A stretch of 64,000 bases of DNA, from assembly GCA_014529385.2 (NCBI GenBank), contig CM043971.1, forward strand, positions 32,510,709 through 32,574,708. The letters are read 5' to 3'. Within the stretch, counting starts at the first letter, position 1. The number at the start of each line of letters is the position of its first letter. The DNA comes from Adiantum capillus-veneris (Eukaryota; Streptophyta; Polypodiopsida; Polypodiales; Pteridaceae). The translations under genes and the position numbers were made by a program. Below the pieces are notes generated by a model. That model was given only the letters and a program-made list of their open reading frames with translations. It did no database searches and had not been told where the DNA came from. Shown here in pieces: positions 59,403-64,000 of the stretch.

Positions 59403-61049
59403 AGGTTACTATCAGATCGAGTTTGAGACCTCCGAGATGGTGTCCAAGGTCATCGCCATGAGGCCACTGACCATCTGAGTAGCACGTATCCACTTTCGAC
59501 AATGGAGACATGGCTTCAACCCTACTTCGGATGTTTAGTAGAGGAGGCAGACATCCCCATCTCTGTTTGCTTTCTGGGTTTGCGAAGGGAGTTCTTACCA
59601 CTTTTGTCCAGGATCGGCTCAGCCATTGGGCCTGTCTTGGAGACACCTCGCACGGCAGCCTCAGTAGCTGCCAAGGCGGCTGACATTCCCTCAGGTCGCG
59701 TTTTGGTCAGAGACACTCACACGCTCCCGAAGGTTATTCTTCTGCCTCGGGTGAGTGGGGGTTGGTTCAGACAGAGTGTGGAGTATTCGAGCCTCCCAAA
59801 CCAGTGCTTCATTTGTCGACAGATGGGTCATCTAGCGAAGGCCTGTCAACGGAGGAGGCCTCGACCTACACCACAGCCTCAGCCCCAGCCTGCAAGGGCT
59901 GGCCAACAGACACAGACAGAGACACAGGGCACACATGCAGAGCCACCCTCTGAGCCTGGGGCTCCAGCGGAGGAGGGATGGTGACAGGTCCGTGGTAGAC
60001 GACGACAGGGGCCACAGCGTTAGCTTGGCTCTCAGAGTGGTCCTCAGGCGCCTACTCAGCAGCAGTGTGTTCCCACGGGGAACCGCTTTGGTCCTCTTGA
60101 GTAGGATGAGGTCCTTGCTCCAGCCCCCACCCCAGCTTCACCCTCGACAACCCCTCCCCCCCTAGAGTTCCCCCCCTCTTCCTCATCCTTCCCCCCGCCT
60201 CCTGCTCCCGCCGCCTCTTACCCCCGCCCCTCTACCTCTGCCGCTCCCTCCCGTTCCTCTTCTCCACTGCTCCCCCCAACTCCTCCCCTCCCTCCTGCTC
60301 CAGTTCCACAGTCGACCCAGGGGACAAGGCCTTCTCCGGCGGCTAGGAGACCTCTTGGCAGCGCCTTTGCCACGAGTCACTTAGCGAGAGAGGGACAGCC
60401 TTTCTTGTGACCCCCTCTGCAGGTACATACATCTTCCCTTGCAGCTATCCCTCGTGGTCTGACGAGCATTGACATCCGGCGCCGATGAGACTTCTTCGAC
60501 TACGGCTTTACTCGTTTTCTCGGCGACCCCTCAACAGACTATGAGGCAGCCTGCTTCAGGGTCCATGTTCTGTTCCTTGCCGCTAGGGGGACAAAGGCCT
60601 TGGACTTAGCAGTTGGCTTCTCCTTCCCCCTTTGCGGTAGGGACCAGATAGAGTGGACTCTCGACTCAGTGTTGGGATGGTTGCACACACAGGGACTAGA
60701 GTTCTCTCACCACATGGGAGAGCTAGGAGTTACAGACATGCTCCAGACTTTGTGGCCATTGGCCAAGTTTGCGGTGACACCTCCAGACTCTGTAGGATGT
60801 AGACACGTTGTGGTTTACTTCTTTGCCGATACACAGTGCTTGCCATGCTATGTATACATTCATGAGGATCCCTGGACAGAGAAGGTTGCTTTACGTACGG
60901 CTCGCTCTGCTTGGGCTTGGGCCAGACACTCATTGCAGTCACGCCTATCTAGAGGACGCTCGGATGCGGATTACTCCCCATCCAAGCCAGCCTCGAAGAT
61001 AGCCTGTCTAGCTGCTGCGGCAGCATCTGTTCTCTCTCGCTCCCCATGA
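59403..61049 (+). pseudogene. LINE ORF1, C-terminal part
   Basis: Opens with GYYQIEFETSEMVSKVIAMR, finishing the DUF4283-like domain. A shifted frame (59502-59984) carries the rest of that domain and the CX2CX4HX4C knuckle CFICRQMGHLAKAC (59807-59848). A proline/serine-rich linker spans about 60100-60360. After a TGA near 60410 and another near 60487, a last segment (60500-61049) with FTRFLGDPSTDYEAACF, GRDQIEWTLDSVLGWLH and HVVVYFFADTQCLPCYVYIH forms a domain I do not recognise. Its stop codon overlaps the ORF2 start. Confidence 0.75.
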
Positions 61050-64000
61050 GGATCGTCTCATGGAACGTGCAGGGACTAGGTGGGCCTCAGTTTCAGCGTC
61101 AACGGGGCTGACTGCGTCAGGAGCTTCAACGCTGCCCTTGTGGGAGGAGAGATCGATCTCCTTATGCTTCAGGAGCACCATTTGTGTGAGAGCCGCATTA
61201 GACGTTGTGGTCAGCTCTTGTGTGGACGATATGATACTTTTTGGTTTGTTGCTTTTGGACCTGGAGGCATCCAGGGTGGGGTATGTATGACTATTGCGGA
61301 CTCTTTGCAGCAGGCCATTGTTGGTAGAGGGATTATTGTGCCAGGCAGGGCTCAGTGGATTACTATGCAGGTTCAGGGTGGCCTAGTGGGTTTCCTGAAC
61401 ATCTATGCACCCAATGTGGCGAGTGCTCGTGCAAAGTTTTGGTCACAGATAGTTGAGTCTCTGCTGTAGGCAGAACACTGGTGCATAGGAGGGGACTTCA
61501 ACATGTTGGAGGACCCTTCTGACAGGATTGGTGGTAGCCATGCTACTGTGCATGGAGTTGAGCTGGCAGCTTGGGAGAGGTTTTGTATGACTGAGGGTTT
61601 CGGATGTTTGACAGCACTCTGGTTTTGTGAGGCCCCCAGACAGCCTTGCCTTCTCTTGATCAGACCGCAGAGTGGGAGGAGTGAATCTATCGCGGATAGA
61701 TCGCTTCTACACTAGTGACCACTTCAGTGACTTGGGAGGGACAGTGGGCATTCTGGCAGGGACCTCCTTCTCGGACCATGCACTAGTGATCCTCACAGTG
61801 GCAGACAGGCAGAGGAGTGGGAGCACGCTACTTTGCATCCCAGAGAGGGTCTTGTTGGACTCAGCACTCAGAGAGCGGGTAGAGGCTCTCTGGGCAGAGA
61901 GCTTGGACAGGCAGGATTCTCCTGCTGTGACAGAGTGGCCTCAGGCCTAGCCCAGATTAGCCGCTTTTCTCTCCAGGAGTCTCTGGCTCGCCGAGTTGCA
62001 GCGCGAGAGGAGGAGCAGCGTCTCAGACGGGGCATTGCTTCGTTACAGAGGATGCAAGAGCAGCATCCATACAGTCCTTGGTTGGAGGAGCAGTACAACA
62101 GGCTCGACAGGAGCTTGCTAGCACAGAGGAGAGGCGGCATGAGTTTGCTTTTCACCGACATGCATCTCAGTGGACCGAGGTGGGCGATAGAGTGACTGGT
62201 GCTTTCTTTGAGGCAGTGGGACCTCGGCACTAGGTCAGTCAGTTGAGGAGGCCAGACGGGTCAGTTGCTTCTTAGCCCGAGGATATGTGTGCAGTTGCTA
62301 CTGACTTTTACCGTGAGTTACTGTCTGCAGAGTCCCAGTCAGAGTGTCAGGATGCATGCAGGGAGCGGGTTTGGGCACGGATGCCTTGTCTTGTGACTGA
62401 GGAGATGCGTCAGAGGCTTGAGCTGCCACTTCAGCTTGAGGAGCTGCACAGAGCTCTTAGGGCCCTCCCCCGTGGTAGCTGTCCAGGTGAGGATGGGTCG
62501 ACTCCCAGTTTTTTCTTGGAGTACTGGGACCTGCTTGGCCCAGATCTCTGTAGTGCTTTTCAATACATTTTACACACAGGAGTGATGCCTGACAGCATGA
62601 GTGAGGGCATGATCTACCTCATTCCCAAGGAGAGTGGCTCCTTGGATGAGATTCGACAGTGGTGCCCCATCACCATCCTCAACTCAGCCTACAAAATTCT
62701 TGCCAAAGCTTTGAGTTTGAGGATTCAACCACTTCTAGAGAGCCTTATACATGGGACTCAGACAGGTTTTGTCAAGGAACGCAGTATCCTTGACAACATC
62801 TTTACTTTTTGGGAGGCTTCTGCCCTGGCACGGCTCCGTGGTGAGGACCTCGTGATTCTTCTTCTCGATTTTGAGAAGGCATACGACAGAGTTGACTGGG
62901 ACTTTCTAGAGGGCACTCTACGCAGGATGGGCTTCTCAGATGCTTGGATCAGAGGGGTGTCAGCTCTGTACAGACAGGCTCATAGTCAGGTACTCTTGGC
63001 AGGAGGTGGAGGTGATCGCTTCATGCTTACACGCTCGGTCAGACAGGGCTGTCCTCTTGCTCCCTTCCTCTTTCTGTTCTATGCGGAGGCGATGAGCAGG
63101 TTTTTGGTGTCGCAGCAGGTTGGTCTACGGGGCTTAGCACTCCCTATTCGGGGAGATGAGCTACTGGACGCTGAGTTTGCCGACAACTCAGCCTTGTACT
63201 TAGATGGCCAGGAGGCCAACCTTCACAGGTGTGAGCAGGCTCTGGAGACCTTCTGTTGTGCATTGGGCGCACTGATCAACTGGAGAAAGACAATGGCTTT
63301 CTCGGTTGGTAGTGCTCCTGTGCCTGATTGGATTGCAGGAGAGGGTTTTAGGTGGATTCCCCCAGGGCCTGCAGTTTGGTACTTGGGCTGTCAGGTGGGT
63401 TTGGACTTGTCTCCCGAGTAGCAGATGCTCCCCTTCTCCTGTCTATCAGGAGAGCACGACTCTCTTTGGCTGGGAGAGTAGTAGTTGCCAACTAGGTGTT
63501 GTTGGCGACTATGTGGTACATCACTTCTTGCTGGATCTTCTCGAGTTCTTGTATCAGCCAGGTAGAGAGGCTGATCAGGAACTTCCTTTGGTCAGGACGT
63601 GACACTCAGATAGCCCGAGCCAAAGTGGCTTGGCAGGTCATCACTCTTCCCTGTTCACAGGGAGGGCTTGGGATCATTGATCCAGCACAGCAGAGCAGAG
63701 CCCTTCTTGGGATGTTCATCGTCAGAGGACTTCTTCCAGGTGAGGAGCCCTGGAAGGAGTTCTTGCTACAACGGCTTCGTGCTAGGGTGCCTCAGGTAGG
63801 AGGCCCTTGGCAACCTTTGACCAGATGGATCTTTACAGAGATGCGCAGAGTTGGTTTGAGCAGGAGACTGGAGGACCGCTTCGCTGTGAGCTTGCTTTGA
63901 TCTTGAGAGCTCTTGCGGCGTGGCCTGGAGCAGAGACAGCCTACGTGCACGGAGGAGCGCCTACGATAGCCCCTCGTCTGGAACCCCATGGTTAGAGAGA
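61046..64000 (+). pseudogene. LINE ORF2: endonuclease and reverse transcriptase
   Basis: Starts MRIVSWNVQGLGG at 61046. APE endonuclease landmarks follow in shifted frames: IDLLMLQEHHL (61153), FLNIYAPN (61394), WCIGGDFNML (61479), SDHALVILT (61774). RT spans about 62285-63421 with LDFEKAYDRVDWDFLE, RQGCPLAPFLFLFYAEAM and FADN at 63176-63187, where FADD is normal. A C-terminal segment (KVAWQVITLPCSQGGLGI, about 63620) lies in another frame. In-frame TAGs occur at 61467, 62231, 62273, 63419 and 63493. Frameshifts occur near 61100, 61650, 61950-62100 and 63430. The protein cannot be made intact and is cut by the window end. Confidence 0.88.

Larger units (their letters stand above)
59398..64000 (+). 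mobile_element. LINE, 3' portion (runs off the window)
   Basis: Continues ORF1 after the LARD insertion (59403-61049) and carries ORF2 with endonuclease, RT and C-terminal domain (61046 to beyond 64000). The APE endonuclease plus RT order matches L1-type plant LINEs. The 3' UTR and poly-A tail lie outside the window. Confidence 0.9.

Overview
This is a plant nuclear DNA window made almost entirely of decayed, nested transposable elements. Plant origin is supported by Ty1/copia and Ty3/gypsy polyproteins, initiator-Met tRNA primer sites (TGGTATCAGAGC), a chromodomain-bearing gypsy element, a plant-type LINE, and one host exon resembling plant 3-beta-hydroxysteroid dehydrogenase/C4-decarboxylase. 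A TE-rich vascular plant such as a fern is plausible, but the lineage cannot be fixed from sequence alone. No rRNA, tRNA, CRISPR array or bacterial-style operon was seen.

Layout. 1-1420: a 52-bp-arm inverted repeat and a copy of an unnamed repeat family (second, inverted copy at 45.0-45.5 kb). 1.42-9.54 kb: a minus-strand gypsy pol remnant, split by a full-length copia element (3028-8231) flanked by a precise 68-bp direct repeat. 9.75-13.86 kb: a second, 5'-truncated copia. 13.86-22.74 kb: minus-strand gypsy debris with a truncated LTR, a gag fragment and a MITE (18936-19153) with an 8-bp target duplication. 22.75-31.34 kb: a plus-strand gypsy element with LTR, primer site, a leader carrying seven palindromes about 300 bp apart, gag, and a tandemly duplicated retropepsin domain. 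31.5-33.0 kb: minus-strand gypsy RT/RNase H. 33-36.6 kb: LTR-like and low-complexity DNA. 36.6-38.8 kb: minus-strand gypsy gag-protease. 38.87-42.4 kb: chromovirus lacking protease. 42.4-44.5 kb: a 1.59-kb-spaced direct repeat with minisatellite. 46.8-48.2 kb: compound microsatellites and the only convincing host exon (47872-48103). 48.8-51.6 kb: small gypsy fragments. 51.9 kb to the window end: a LINE interrupted in ORF1 by a 6.9-kb LTR element with 1.96-kb LTRs and no pol (52477-59397).

All transposon genes are broken. In the first copia and in LINE ORF2, the identified premature stops are TAG, mostly where the family has glutamine. That points to C-to-T decay of CAG, a CHG methylation context.

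The most unusual structures are the palindrome-bearing leader repeats, four hairpins with compensatory changes in the U3 of the 6.9-kb element, the tandem protease, the 68-bp insertion duplication, and a host splice donor embedded in a (GT)n array.
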